A stretch of DNA of 64,000 nt, taken from positions 24,832,459 to 24,896,458 of the forward strand of contig OX388349.1 in NCBI GenBank assembly GCA_947579665.1. The letters run 5' to 3'. This document shows positions 52,985-63,792 of the stretch, piece by piece (within the stretch, counting starts at the first letter, position 1; each line of letters starts with the position of its first letter). The notes beneath the pieces were generated by a model. That model saw only the letters and a program-made list of their open reading frames with translations, made no database searches and was not told the origin of the DNA. Both the position numbers and the translations under genes were made by a program. Source of the stretch: Sympetrum striolatum. Its lineage: Eukaryota > Arthropoda > Insecta > Odonata > Libellulidae.

Positions 52985-53466
52985 ATCATAAAAAAGTTTC
53001 ATTCCAGCCAAAAAACGTCCTCTGCGAATGCCACCGAGAGCTCTCCGAGACGAGGCGATCAACCCGGTTGCGCATCGAACGCTGCCCCACGCGAAACACA
53101 CCCCTTTTTTTCTATAATTTTTTTAATTTATCAAACTTGTTTCTTCCCGCCTCTGCTACGTACTGGGGAGCGGGAGATAAGATGATTTCCGCCGCCTCTT
53201 GCCTTTGGACGCCAGAGGGAGCCAAAAAGCCGATTATTTCGATTTCTCCGGTTTGGTGGGGAACCTTTGGTCCCTGCGCCACCCCAATTTACCCCCGAAC
53301 CCTGACTATACACTCTAGTATCAAAATCATGTACGACTTGAGTACGTAGTGCGTGTACTCGACCTTCCAGGCCCTCTCGAACCACGATCCCCCAGACCTC
53401 CAAACTCTTCGCTGAACCAGGGTTTAAATGTTTCCCCCTCCCCCCTATACCCTTATAGTACCCTTT
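52985..53466 (+). promoter_or_regulatory. U2 snRNA upstream region and promoter
   Basis: This is homologous in inverted orientation to 22712-23195. GCTGAACCAGGG at 53411-53422 (-56 to -45) is conserved at the position expected for the proximal sequence element. The segment CCCTTATAGTACCCTTT lies just before the U2 start. Confidence 0.7.
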
Positions 53467-53501
53467 ATCGCTTCTCGGCCTTATGGCTAAGATCAAAGTG
53501 T
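53467..53501 (+). ncRNA. U2 snRNA gene, first 35 nt only (interrupted)
   Basis: The first 35 nt of U2 (ATCGCTTCTCGGCC through GATCAAAGTGT) are followed directly by a Utopia-like element. The breakpoint is identical to that at 22677. The remainder of U2 is not in the window. Confidence 0.9.
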
Positions 53502-54591
53502 CGTCAGAAGAGTTGCCTGGACGAGGTTGCGTGAGGTAGTGAGGAGGAAGCTGAGAAGGTACCCGACGGAGGAGGACTGCGCAAGGTACCTGTCCGGAGT
53601 CAGCACCGAGGACTTCGGACAGCAGTCCTCCGACTTCTCCTCGCTCTTCACGCAGGTCCGCGGGGCATCCCGGCGCCTCAAGAAGACCATCAACTTGGGG
53701 TGGCGCTGGTCGACCGCGTTGGGGGAGCTACAACTCGTGCTGGACCAAGGAGAAGAAGAGGTCAGGGTCCCTCCGGGAGCGATTCCATTCCTGGAGCGGA
53801 CCCTTAAGAACGCCGCCAGGAAGGCCTACCTTCGGAAACTCCTGGCCAAGCCTGACCAGGGGAAGGCCTTCCTGGCATCCAGCAGCTCTCCCGCCTCCAA
53901 CCACTTCACAGCTGGAGGCCGGTACACGAGATTCTGCGACTGGAGGTTCGTGTACCGGGCGCGGCTCGACGTGCTGCCCCTGAATGCCTGTCGCCGTTGG
54001 GAAGGAGGTGGCGACAGGCGGTGCCGGCGATGCGGACATGGGGATGAGACCTTGCCCCATGTCCTGAACCACTGCAAGGTTCACTCGCGGGCCTGGCAAC
54101 TCAGACACGACGGGATCCTGGAAAGAATAGCCACCGCCATCCGTGGACGCCGTGGGAAGGAGCAGGACGTGCTGAGGGTAAATCAGACCGTTCCCGGGTA
54201 CCCTCAGCCCATCCGACCGGATCTCCTGCTCACCACCACGGGACCAGACGGTGTGGGGAAGTCCACGAAGATCGTCGATGTGACCGTCGCTTTCGAGAAC
54301 ACCAGGGAGGCCCTTGGGGAGGCGCGGCGAAGGAAGGAGGAGAAGTACGCCGCGCTGAGCCAGCATTTCCGAGAGCAGGGTCTCCACTCCTCGGTGGAAG
54401 CTATTGTCGTCGGGAGCCTGGGCTCCTGGGACCCCAAGAACGACGCCGTCCTCAGGGGTCTGGGTATTTCCCGGCGATATTCCACCACCATGAGGAGACT
54501 GGTGGTCTCACACGCCATCCGATGGTCACGGGACATCTACGTGGAGCACGTCACCGGGCATCGGCAGTACGAAGACGGAAATGAGCAGTAG
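53502..54591 (+). pseudogene. Utopia-like replicase, CCHC and REL endonuclease part
   Basis: The frame is open from the U2 junction, so the element's own start and RT are missing. The remainder reads KPDQGKAFL, RYTRFCDWRFVYRARLDVLP, the knuckle CRRCGHGDETLPHVLNHC (C-x2-C-x8-H-x4-C) and the nuclease RPDLLLTT, then KIVDVTVAFENTREALGEAR, ending IRWSRDIYVEHVTGHRQY. The REL domain nicks the target for priming. The same block order as in the tandem family shows common ancestry, with clear divergence. No stop is seen inside the fragment. It cannot replicate alone. Confidence 0.82.
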
Positions 54592-54766
54592 CGGCAGTGT
54601 CCCCCCCTCTATCCCCCTTTCTTTCTTTTCTTCTTCTTTCTTCTTCTATCTTTCTTCAAATTTATTCCTGCGCCGAGAGGTGATTTTACTATTTTAATAC
54701 TGTGTGTGTTTTTTATATTGAAATAATAAACAATTTTATGAGCGTTTATTCTTTTACCTTGTGGTG

Positions 54767-54797
54767 TCGGTGGGGCCAGTGTATAAGGCCCCACCGA
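54767..54797 (+). other. Utopia-like 3' UTR hairpin
   Basis: TCGGTGGGGCC pairs perfectly over 11 bp with GGCCCCACCGA across a 9-base loop. A second hairpin (six G against six C) lies near 54855-54878. These are candidates for the structure bound by the RT. Confidence 0.65.
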
Positions 54798-55082
54798 AGA
54801 CATTTATACTATTTTTAACGGATTTTAAATTAATGTTTCGAGTGAGAGTGATGGGGGGCAGTGTTCTGAGCCCCCCTAGGAAGAACTTTTTAGACTTGAA
54901 CATTTTTTATTTCTCTCTCCTTTTACGAAGTTTTTATTATACGTATTTATATATTTATTTATTTAAAATCTGTTTTTGTACCGCCACAAGGCTATCTATT
55001 TTGAATTTTATATTTATATTTATCTGATGAACTTGAAATGTATTTTGAAAAATATTTAAAATAAACGCTTTAAATCTGTAAA

Positions 55083-55107
55083 GTACTTTGGTCTTAGTTG
55101 TAGGGTC
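55083..55107 (+). promoter_or_regulatory. U2-complementary segment at P-D 5' end
   Basis: This starts GTACTTTGGTCTTAG and continues TTGTAGGGTC. Read as RNA it can pair with U2 nt 35 down to 11 without a break, using 17 Watson-Crick and 8 G-U pairs. Counterparts are 61594-61618, 22422-22446, 16901-16925 and 11369-11393. A function is inference. Confidence 0.6.
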
Positions 55108-56103
55108 TAGATCGGTCTTTAGGTTCCTGTTTGCCGTTTTAGTAAGTATATATATATAGTATATTGTTCGGTGACCTTTCTCTTGTATTCCCCTTGCATG
55201 CCTTTGTCCTATCTGCTTGTGTCCCTCTATCGGCGCTCCTAGGAACCCTCTTTTTAAAAGAGGTAGTACGGATTTGAGCCCGGGAAAAGGGATTCCGGCA
55301 GAATAGGAATAGTCGCTTTGCGCTGAACTGCCGGTGTCTTGAAAACCCCTCTCACGAGGGGGAAGTAATCGCGGGTTCAGTTAGTTGATCGTATTTCCCT
55401 CTGAAATTCGGTGGTTGGCAAGCCCCTAAGGCCCCAACCTGCGACGGAAGTGCTTTGTGGAGCGTCACTCCACACTTCCAAACCCCCGCTCCCCCTTGCA
55501 CTGGCAATGCCGCGTCTCGGCACCCAGCGAATTGCGTAGAAGCGGCCGAGGAGCCTAAACTCCCCGCTTCACAGAGCCGAGCTTCTGCTCCTCCCTTCCT
55601 TATAGGGTGCCGCGCTCGACTTGGACGAAAGGCCCATTGGGGCCTCCGTCGCGCAATTCCGACAACCTCGCCTTCAGCCGGGTGTCGACTCCGGAGCCGC
55701 GGCCGTTATGCGTCACTCGTAACGGTCGCACAATTTCCCGCCTTTTTTAGGCCGGCCTAACCGGTCCTAGACGGGTCAACGGGCATCACCTGCCGTCGGG
55801 GCAGCACGGCGTCGAGCCTCACTCGAGCCCGGGCAAGTTGCGGCCCATAGGCATTTAATTGCAAGAGGTTGAAACGCATATTTGCACCTCTCGTTTTTTC
55901 CGGGCCGCAACTAAACTATCCGTCGCAGAGCTTCACTCTCGCGGATAGCCCAAAAAGGTAACTTCTGGTCGGCGAAAGGGGAATTGAGAGCGCACTCCGA
56001 AACGTCCGTTTACGGCCATACGGGCGCTCGAAATTTTCCGATCGTCGCACCTGACCCCCGAATCCCCACTTTCCCGCCAAATACCGGAAGGCGCGATACA
56101 GAA
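55108..56103 (+). promoter_or_regulatory. P-D structured 5' UTR
   Basis: Strong hairpins include 55446-55479 (GGAAGTG...CACTTCC with an inner GTGGAG/CTCCAC), 55703-55725 (CCGTTA/TAACGG) and 55916-55948 (CTATCCG/CGGATAG). All recur in the other copies. A sense frame at 55455-55760 is present in P-E too but has no recognisable protein features. Confidence 0.6.
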
Positions 56104-57257
56104 ATGCCAAAAATCGGGGCTAATTTTAACCCCGAGCCACGGAGGCAAACCCGGGCATCTGTTGCCATGCGGCGGGAGGCCGTAGCGTCCACGAGCACAG
56201 AGGAGGTGATGAACGTGGACGCCTGGATCGCGGCCCTCTTCGACGCCGCCACAACGATCCCCGCACCCGCCGTCTCCCCCGAAGCCCGGCGAGTGGCAGC
56301 CCGCCTTGGCAGGGAAACATTCACCCAAAAGCGTAAGGTGAAGAGACCAAGAAGCGCGCCCCCCAAGGCAGAAGTCTTTACCATACTGAGAAATGCGGGC
56401 ACCCAAACGCCGCTACATTGGCTGACGACGGAGCAAAGACTACGAAAACCACCTCCACAACCTCCCGCCCACGTTCAAAATCACCGCGACCGCCGGCGCG
56501 AAATTCAAATCGCCCGGGGAGTTAAAGAACCGGCCGCGGCGATGGCGCCACCTCCAGAACGGAGAAGGGAGGTAATTGAACAACGCCCCGCGCCCAGGGA
56601 AGAGCCGTGGAAAACAGTGGAGTCGAGAAAAAACAGGATACGAAGGGAGAAAAGGGAGCGGCACCAAGCGCCACACCCCCGGCACCCACCAAGGATGAAT
56701 CAAAGGCATCCACCACCACCACCACGACAGGAAGGATGGCAAAGGAGGGAAAGACCGCGCCGCAACAACCCACTGCCGCACCCAGGCCTGGCCGCACCCA
56801 GGCCCTGGCCGCACACAGGCCCCCAAAGAAGACGCCCGCCACCCGGCATCCGATGGCCGGATCATGGACGGGGACCTTGGCCCCCGCTTCCGCCACCACC
56901 ACCACCACCGCCGCCCCAACACATGCTGCACCATTGGCGGCACTACGGGAATGGCAGACAACCGCCACCATTATACGGCGCCCGGCCCTGGGAAGGCGGG
57001 TACCGCGCTCCCACCCACCCACAGAGGAACCAACCGCAGAGGCGGCCGGCGCGCCAACCGCCGCACCCGCACCACCGGACCAACCAGCAGCCCCGGAGGA
57101 GAGGAAATCCCCCGCAGCAGCCGCCACCCCATCAACAACCCGCCTAGGACCCGCACTCCGAGCCGCTCCCGCCGAGGAGAGCCCGAACGGCGTGGAGCAG
57201 GGACCAGAGGCCGAATGCCGCATGGTGTGGGAGAACGGGAAGTGGTGGCTCCTGTAA
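56104..57257 (+). pseudogene. P-D ORF1: Pro/Arg-rich protein, broken
   Basis: It begins MPKIGANFNPEPRRQ, with the SPEARR.AARLGRE block, a GTQTPLHWLT motif and a long basic proline-rich part with a poly-proline run. A G-to-T change gives TAG at 57145-57147. A one-base deletion near 57211 then shifts the last motif (RMVWENGKWWLL, ending 57257) out of frame. About 346 of an expected 380 residues would be made. Confidence 0.7.
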
Positions 57258-60141
57258 CCAGGAGTGTTGGAGCACCACGCACCACCGGCGACCGCACCGC
57301 GATGATCATGACAGAATCCTCCATCGCGAGGCGACGGGCGCCGCGTACCATCCCCACCGTCGAGCCAACAGACGAACAGATGGTGTGGGAGATTAGAATC
57401 GGGATCCTTCAGCACCACGAGTGGGACGAGATGGAACGCATCACCGCAGAAATAACGTCTTCCGCGGCAACGGCGGTCCGCGCAAAACCCCGATCTGCGG
57501 CACCGCGAAGGAGAAAAACAATACAGCGGACTACGCCCGCGGACATCCAGCGGACGTATCGAATCGACAAAGGGAGGGCCTTCAAAATGATCACGGAAGC
57601 CCCCTCCCCGGACTGCCCCGTGCGCCTCACAGACCTGGAGGCACACTTCTCCTGTCCACCGCCGCAGATCAACGGAGGCCCCGCACCATCTACAGTACCG
57701 GACATGACAATCCTCCGATCCGAAGGAGAAGAAGAACGACTTATGCGGAACATCTCCTCCGCAGAAGTAATGGAACGGCTGCTCCGAAGCAGCAACACCG
57801 CCCCGGGCCCGGACGGCATCCCATACCGGGCGTGGAAGAAGATCGACCCAGACGGCCGCATCTTGGCCGCAATTTTTAATACCTGCATGACACACGAAAG
57901 GATCCCGGCGGAGTGGAGGAGCAGCCGAACGGTGCTGCTCCACAAGGGGGGAGCGGAAGAAGAAATCGGGAACTGGAGGCCTATCGCGCTGCAGTCCACC
58001 CTCGGGAAGACCTTCTCGGGGATTCTCGCCGATCGGATCCACGAATGGGCGATGAGGGGAGGCCGCATCTCCTTCCCTTTCCAGAAGGGCTTCATTCCCG
58101 GAACAGAGGGATGCTTTGAGAGTAACTTCCTTCTCAACGCCGATCTGGAGGATGCAAGACGGAACGGGAAGGAGATTGCAATCGCCTGGTTGGATCTCGC
58201 AGACGCCTTAGGCTCCCTACCACACCAACACCTCATCCGGATCCTGACCGAGATGGCAATGCCGAATGCGTTGGTAAGGTTGATCCAACAAATGTACAAA
58301 GGGGTCACCACCAGGATTGAGGATGCGGAAGGAACCTCAAGGGAGATCCCGATCTACAAGGGGGTGCGGCAGGGGGACCCGCTCTCCCCCCTCCTCTTCA
58401 ATCTCGCCATCGAGCCAATAATACGCTCGGTGCTAGCCCAACGGACGACGGCGGGATACTCCTTCGGTGGCTCCTCGATCTGCATTTTGGCATATGCAGA
58501 CGATCTGGTTCTCCTTGGACGAAGCGCAGGCGCGCTCAACATTCTACTCCACGCCGTCAGCGCGGCAGCCTCTTGGAGCGGTCTGCGCTTCCAGCCCCGC
58601 AAATGCGCAAGTCTGCATCTCGCACACACGGCGAGCAGACGCATCGTGCGGGCCACCAACTTCGAAGTCCAAGGAGGAACAATAAGAGCACTTGAACAAG
58701 GCGAGCCCTATAAATACCTTGGGGCTCCGAAGGGGTGGAAGATCCGAGAGGCACCACAGGAAGTCCTGGCCGCATTTCTGCGGGACCTAGCAGCCGTCCG
58801 CGGGAGCCAGCTTGCCCCGTGGCAAAAACTAGATGCGGTCCGGGTCTTCCTGCTCTCGCGTCTGGACTTCCACCTCCGGATCGCGGATTTCCCCAAAAAA
58901 GAACTCGCCACGCTCGAGAGGAGCCTCGCAGCCGCCGCACGGGAATTCCTCGCCATCCCGCAGAGAGGAAGCCGCGAGATGTGCCACCTGCCGCCTCGCC
59001 TAGGAGGAGCCGGATTCTTCCCGCCGTCGATCCTCAAAGACGTCCTCTGTGTCACGCAGGCCTTCCGGATGCTGACGTGCCGGGACCCATTCACAAAAGA
59101 CCTGGCATGGAACGCACTGCGTGACACAGTCCACCGCAAGACAGGACGTGGTCACGGGCGCGGCGTGCCACCCGCTCCCTCCAAAGATGGTGCGGGCCGC
59201 AGTGGGAGTGGAGTGAGGGTGACCACTGTCTGGGGATCCTCATCACCAACCCCACTCCCACCGCAGAAGTCCTCCGGAACCCGTCGACGCACCGGCACCA
59301 AGTCTGCACGCTCATCAGGGGTGCAGTCGAAGAGCAGTGGCGCCGGAACCTCGTCCAGAAGCCCGATCAGGGGAAGGTCTTCCATGCGGACTCCCGTCAG
59401 CCAGCGAGCTCCCACTTCGTACAGAGCGGGAACCACACCCGCTTCTGCGACTGGCGGTTTGTGCACCGGGCGCGGCTCAACATCCTCCCGTTGAACGCCG
59501 CGCGCCGCGGAGCGGCGAGAGGGGACACGCGGTGCAGGCGCTGCGGGACCAAGGAGGAGACGCTACCGCACGTCCTCAACCACTGCGCCACCCACTCCGC
59601 GGCGTGGACCCGGAGGCACAACGCCATTCAAGAGCTCCTGGTCGAGGCCCTCCCGAAGACTTGGACGATACGGCAGGACCGCCGCATCCGAGGGGACCCA
59701 TCCCTCCTGCGGCCGGACATCGTGGCGTCGGAGAGCCCGGACGGCCCCCTCCACATCGTAGACGTCACGGTGCCCTTTGACAACCGCCAGGAGGCCCTGG
59801 ATGCGGCGAGAGCAGCCTAGCTGCAGAAATACGCCGCCGCTGCAGAGGGACTTCGGGAGCGGAACCAGGGAACGGACGTCCACCTCGACGCCCTGGTGGT
59901 AGGCGCCCTCGGGACCTGGGATGCCGCCAATGACGCCCTCCTCCGCCGACTCCGGATCCATAAGAGCCGCATTCCCGGGCTTCAACGGAAGATGGTCTCC
60001 GCCGCCGCGAGATGGTCCAGAGACATCTACGTTGAGCACATCACCGGGGTGCGGCAGTACCAGGTCACCACCGTAAGGACCGGAGCAGACGGTGAACCGG
60101 AGGATAACCCCCTAGCCCGGCATCCCGCGGAGGACCAATGA
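57215..60141 (+). pseudogene. P-D ORF2: RT-REL replicase, broken
   Basis: From ATG 57215 (MPHGVGEREVV) the RT is intact, with GPDGIPYRAW, WLDLADALGSLPH (Phe to Leu change after Ala), GVRQGDPLSPLLFN and AYADDLVLLG. At about 59148, after VHRKTGR, roughly 100 bases are missing compared with M-A and the frame shifts. The CCHC and REL part reads in another frame from about 59461 (TRCRRCGTKEETLP, RPDIVASES, HIVDVTV). A TAG at 59818-59820 interrupts it before it runs to 60141. The copy cannot supply a working replicase. Confidence 0.82.
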
Positions 60142-60176
60142 AAAACAAAGGACAATTTATGAAAATCAGATCTTGC

Positions 60177-60237
60177 ACCCTGGCCATAGTAATTTGCTAT
60201 TGTATAAATACATATATTATTATTGTAAGGCCAGGGT
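60177..60237 (+). other. P-D 3' UTR hairpin
   Basis: ACCCTGGCC (60177-60185) and GGCCAGGGT (60229-60237) form the family's 9-bp stem. Confidence 0.6.
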
Positions 60238-60445
60238 ATTTATATAAATATTGTACATAATTAATTACTGTGAAATGCTTTTATCTTAAATTCAATTTTT
60301 TGTATGTTGTATCCCCTTTTTTACTTTCTCCATATACGAAGTATAGAGAAAGTATTATTTTCATGAAAAAAATCGACTTCGAGATTTCAACGGAAATATA
60401 TGTTTTGGGGTCCCTAGAACACGTTTTGACCATTTTCGGAATGAT

Positions 60446-60451
60446 GTCTGT

Positions 60452-60527
<76 letters not shown>
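60446..60527 (+). repeat. (TG)n microsatellite
   Basis: About 80 bases of TG with one early interruption, inside the unclassified insertion. Confidence 0.95.
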
Positions 60528-60529
60528 CA

Positions 60530-61165
60530 GTGGGCGCTCTAACGTGAAAACTATTAGTCGTATCAATACCAAAATTCATATATAGTACTGTGGTGTGTGC
60601 TGTCAGAGTTGATTAGTTTTTGGAGTAAATCGGTAAACCGGAAGTTGAGCTTCATTCATCAAAGCTCATTTCCGGTTTTCAAAATATCTCCATAAATATG
60701 ATATATAGGTAAATTGTATACCTCATAAAAGTTTTAGATAATGTAATTTACTATAACTTTTGTATCTAACATATTTTTGTATCACCGGTTGATTAGGAGT
60801 TATTCGTGAAATACTGATCAACCTGAAGTAGCTGATTATGTACTTTGTGGGCGCTCTAACATGAAAACCATTCATTGTATCATCACCAAATTTCATACAT
60901 AGTATTTTGGTTGGTGTTATTAGAGTTGATTAGTTTTTGGAGTAAATCGGTTAACCGAAAGTCGAGCTTTACTCTTCAAAGCTCATTTCCGTTTTTGCAA
61001 AATATCTCCATAAATATGATATTTAGGTATAAACTATTATTTATAAAAGTTTAAGAAAATGTATTATACTATGACTTTTGTATGAAACATATTTTTGTAT
61101 CACTGATTGTGTAGGAGTTATTTGTGAACTACTGATAAACCGGAAGTTGCTGATTATGTACGTTG
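60530..61165 (+). repeat. Two tandem units of about 318 bp
   Basis: Both units start GTGGGCGCTCTAAC.TGAAAAC and share GAGTTGATTAGTTTTTGGAG and CTCCATAAATATGATAT. A third start (GTGGGCGCTCT) follows at about 61166. Non-coding. Confidence 0.85.
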
Positions 61166-62601
61166 TGGGCGCTCTTGGCGCTGGGGCGAAGGGCTACTTC
61201 ATCGTTTTTCATCGAAAATGTCCCGAGAAAAATTATTTATAATTTTTGTGACGTAAAAGATAATATAAAAGAAATTAAGCACTAATCTTCCAAGTTTAGA
61301 TTGAATATAGAGTCGAAATTACTATCGTAGGTAAATATTTACATCTTATACATGGAGAAAGTCATGTGCTGGCCACATCAGATTTTTTTGTATGTGACCC
61401 AAACAAACGGGCCGCATGACTCTAGTTTTTAAATCAGCCATTTCAATTCAACCAAATGTAAATAACTAAGGAAAACAAAGGCTGAGGGGAACAACATGTA
61501 GCTTCAACGCTCCCCGTCTTTTACTGTGTATGGGGTTGCGCCGCAAGGCTCTAGTTGCAGAGACCTGCAATGAGATTGTAAAATTTCTATTAAGTACTTT
61601 GGTCTTGGTTGTAAGGTCTAGATCGGTTTTTAGGTTCCTGTTTGCCGTTTTAGTAAGTATATATTGTTCGGTGCCCTTTCTCTTGTATTCCCCTTGCATG
61701 CCTTTGTCCTATTCTTGTGTCCCTCTATCGGCGCTCCTAGGAACCCTCTTTTTAAAAGAGGTAGTATGGATTTGAGCCCGGGAAAAGGGATTCCGGCAGA
61801 ATAGGAATAGTCGCTTTGCGCTGAACTGCCGGTGTCTTGAAAACCCCTCTCACGAGGGGGAAGTAATCGCGGGTTCAGTTAGTTGATCGTATTTCCCTCT
61901 GAAATTCGGTGGTTGGCAAGCCCCTAAGGCCCCAACCTGCGACGGAAGTGCTTTGTGGAGCGTCACTCCACACTTCCAAACCCCCGCTCCCCCTTGCACT
62001 GGCAATGCCGCGTCTCGGCACCCAGCGAATTGCGTAGAAGCGGCCGAGGAGCCTAAACTCCCCGCTTCACAGAGCCGAGCTTCTGCTCCTCCCTTCCTTA
62101 TAGGGTGCCGCGCTCGACTTGGACGAAAGGCCCATTGGGGCCTCCGTCGCGCAATTCCGACAACCTCGCCTTCAGCCGGGTGTCGACTCCGGAGCTGCGG
62201 CCGTTATGCGTCACTCGTAACGGTCGCACAATTTCCCACCCTTTTTTAGGCCGGCCTAACCGGTCCTAGACGGGTCAACGGGCATCACCTGCCGTCGGGG
62301 CAGCACGGCGTCGAGCCTCACTCGAGCCCGGGCAAGTTGCGGCCCATAGGCATTTAATTGCCGGAGGTTGAAACGCATATTTGCACCTCTCGTTTTTTCC
62401 GGGCCGCAACTAAACTATCCATCGCAGAGCTTCACTCTCGCGGATAGCCCAAACAGGTAACTTCTGGTCGGCGAAAGGGGAATTGAGAGCGCACTCCGAA
62501 ACGTCCGTTTACGGCCATACGGGCGCTCGAAATTTTCCGATCGTCGCACCTGACCCCGAGCCCCTAATTTCCCGCCAAAAAACGGGATACAGAAATCGAT
62601 C

Positions 62602-63792
62602 ATGAAAATCGGCGAAAGTATCGCCAAAGCCCCGAGGGGCCAATCTCGGGCCTCCGTGGCGACGCGACGGGAGGAAATTGCATCCACGGGAACGGAGACA
62701 ATAGATGTGGACGCAATGGTGCGGGAACTGCTTGCCGCCGCCTCCACGATCCCGCCACCCACCGTCTCCCCCGAAGCCCGGCGAGCGGCAGCCCGCCTCG
62801 GACGCGAGTCCTATGCGCTCCGACCAGGAAAGAGGATAAGGACGAGCAGCGCTCCTCCAGAAACGGAGGAATACACCCTCCTGCGAACGGCCGGCACCCA
62901 AACGCCGCTCCATTGGATGACCAAAGAGCAAAGGATCCAGAAGCCACCCCCGCAGCCCCGTATTCCCGCCGATAAACGTCGCGACCGCCGGCGCGAAATT
63001 CAAAGCACCCGAGAGCCTCCTAAATCCGCCGCGGAGATGGCGCCACCCCAAAGGCGGGTCCATTCCGTGGACGAACGGCTCCCGACAACCGGAGGAGAAC
63101 CGCAGCCACCCTGGCGCACGGTGGAATCACGGCGCAACAGGATGCGTAGAGAGAGAAGGGAGCGGAACCAGGCGCCGCCCCCCCCGCAACCCCCCAGACC
63201 CGATCGACGTCCGCCGCCGCCACCGGAAGGATGGCGACGTAGAAATGGACCACGGCCGCACCCAGGCCCACAAAGACGGCGCCCGCCGCCCGGCATCCGA
63301 TGGCCAGACAACGGAAGGAGACCATGGCCCCCGTACCCGCCACCACCACCACCCCCGCCGCCACCACCACATGCCATCGCTAACCAATGGCGGGACATGC
63401 ACGAAAGGCAGCACCGCGGTGGTGCGGGAAGACCGCCACTACACGGCGCTCGCCCGTGGGAGATGGACTACCACGCCCCCGCCTACCAAAGATGGGACCA
63501 ACCACAGCCGCAGAGACGACCGCACCCATCCAGACGACCGCCACCGCACCCACGCCACGGGCCGAACGCGCCACAAGGGAGGAGACACATCCCCCCGCAG
63601 CAAAGACGGAACGAACCGCTGCCGCCAACCCGTCAAGAAAACACACACCCCGAGCTGCTCCCGCCGACGAGGACCCGATCGGCGAGGGGCCCGCACAACC
63701 GGGTCACCCTACCGCTCCTCCCGAACACGGAATTCCGCCTAATATGGACGAACGGGAGATGGGAAATGCACCTGACCAACCAGAGGCGGTAA
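62602..63792 (+). CDS. P-E ORF1: Pro/Arg-rich protein
   Basis: The open frame has 396 codons: MKIGESIAKAPRGQSRASVA start, PPTVSPEARRAAARLGRESY, LLRTAGTQTPLHWM, a basic proline-rich region (PPPGIRWPDNGRRPWPP, poly-proline), and an end with LIWTNGRWEMHLTNQRR. It is uninterrupted and sets the most likely start for the family. Its more diverged tail overlaps the ORF2 start by 49 bases. No known domain is recognised; composition suggests nucleic-acid binding, but that is inference. Confidence 0.72.
   Translation: MKIGESIAKAPRGQSRASVATRREEIASTGTETIDVDAMVRELLAAASTIPPPTVSPEARRAAARLGRESYALRPGKRIRTSSAPPETEEYTLLRTAGTQTPLHWMTKEQRIQKPPPQPRIPADKRRDRRREIQSTREPPKSAAEMAPPQRRVHSVDERLPTTGGEPQPPWRTVESRRNRMRRERRERNQAPPPPQPPRPDRRPPPPPEGWRRRNGPRPHPGPQRRRPPPGIRWPDNGRRPWPPYPPPPPPPPPPPHAIANQWRDMHERQHRGGAGRPPLHGARPWEMDYHAPAYQRWDQPQPQRRPHPSRRPPPHPRHGPNAPQGRRHIPPQQRRNEPLPPTRQENTHPELLPPTRTRSARGPHNRVTLPLLPNTEFRLIWTNGRWEMHLTNQRR

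Larger units (their letters stand above)
53502..55082 (+). mobile_element. Utopia-like REL non-LTR element, 5'-truncated, in U2
   Basis: The insertion begins at U2 nt 35 and holds the C-terminal third of a replicase ORF, a pyrimidine-rich 3' UTR and two hairpins. It ends at the 5' end of P-D. Utopia elements are known to target U2 snRNA genes, including in wasps, and to carry a REL nuclease. The target site and domains fit that family; a phylogeny was not possible. Confidence 0.8.
60337..61387. mobile_element. Unclassified insertion with short inverted ends
   Basis: This sequence interrupts the P-D 3' UTR where intact copies read CCCCTTTCTTTGTATGTG. Left end ACTTTCTCCATATA; near the right end TATACATGGAGAAAGT is its near-inverse. 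The left end also folds on itself (ACTTTCT/AGAAAGT). A TG microsatellite and two tandem roughly 318-bp units fill the interior. No ORF. T runs flank both sides, so a T6 duplication is possible. Confidence 0.6.
55083..61593 (+). mobile_element. REL non-LTR retrotransposon copy P-D
   Basis: This is a full-length but mutated copy of the tandem family on the plus strand: 5' UTR 55083-56103, ORF1, ORF2, and a 3' UTR from 60142. A 1.05-kb insertion at about 60337-61387 splits the 3' UTR. Without it the copy is about 5.5 kb, like M-B and M-C. Confidence 0.87.

Noticed and set aside
55024..55038. CTGATGA...GAAA, hammerhead-like core in the Utopia-like 3' UTR
   Set aside because: There is no room for stem II and the second copy (22447-22676) lacks CTGATGA.
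56864..57150. His/Arg-rich and Thr/Pro-rich ORFs over the ORF1 proline tract
   Set aside because: They are other frames of CCACCACC-type repeats encoding poly-proline; they vary between copies.
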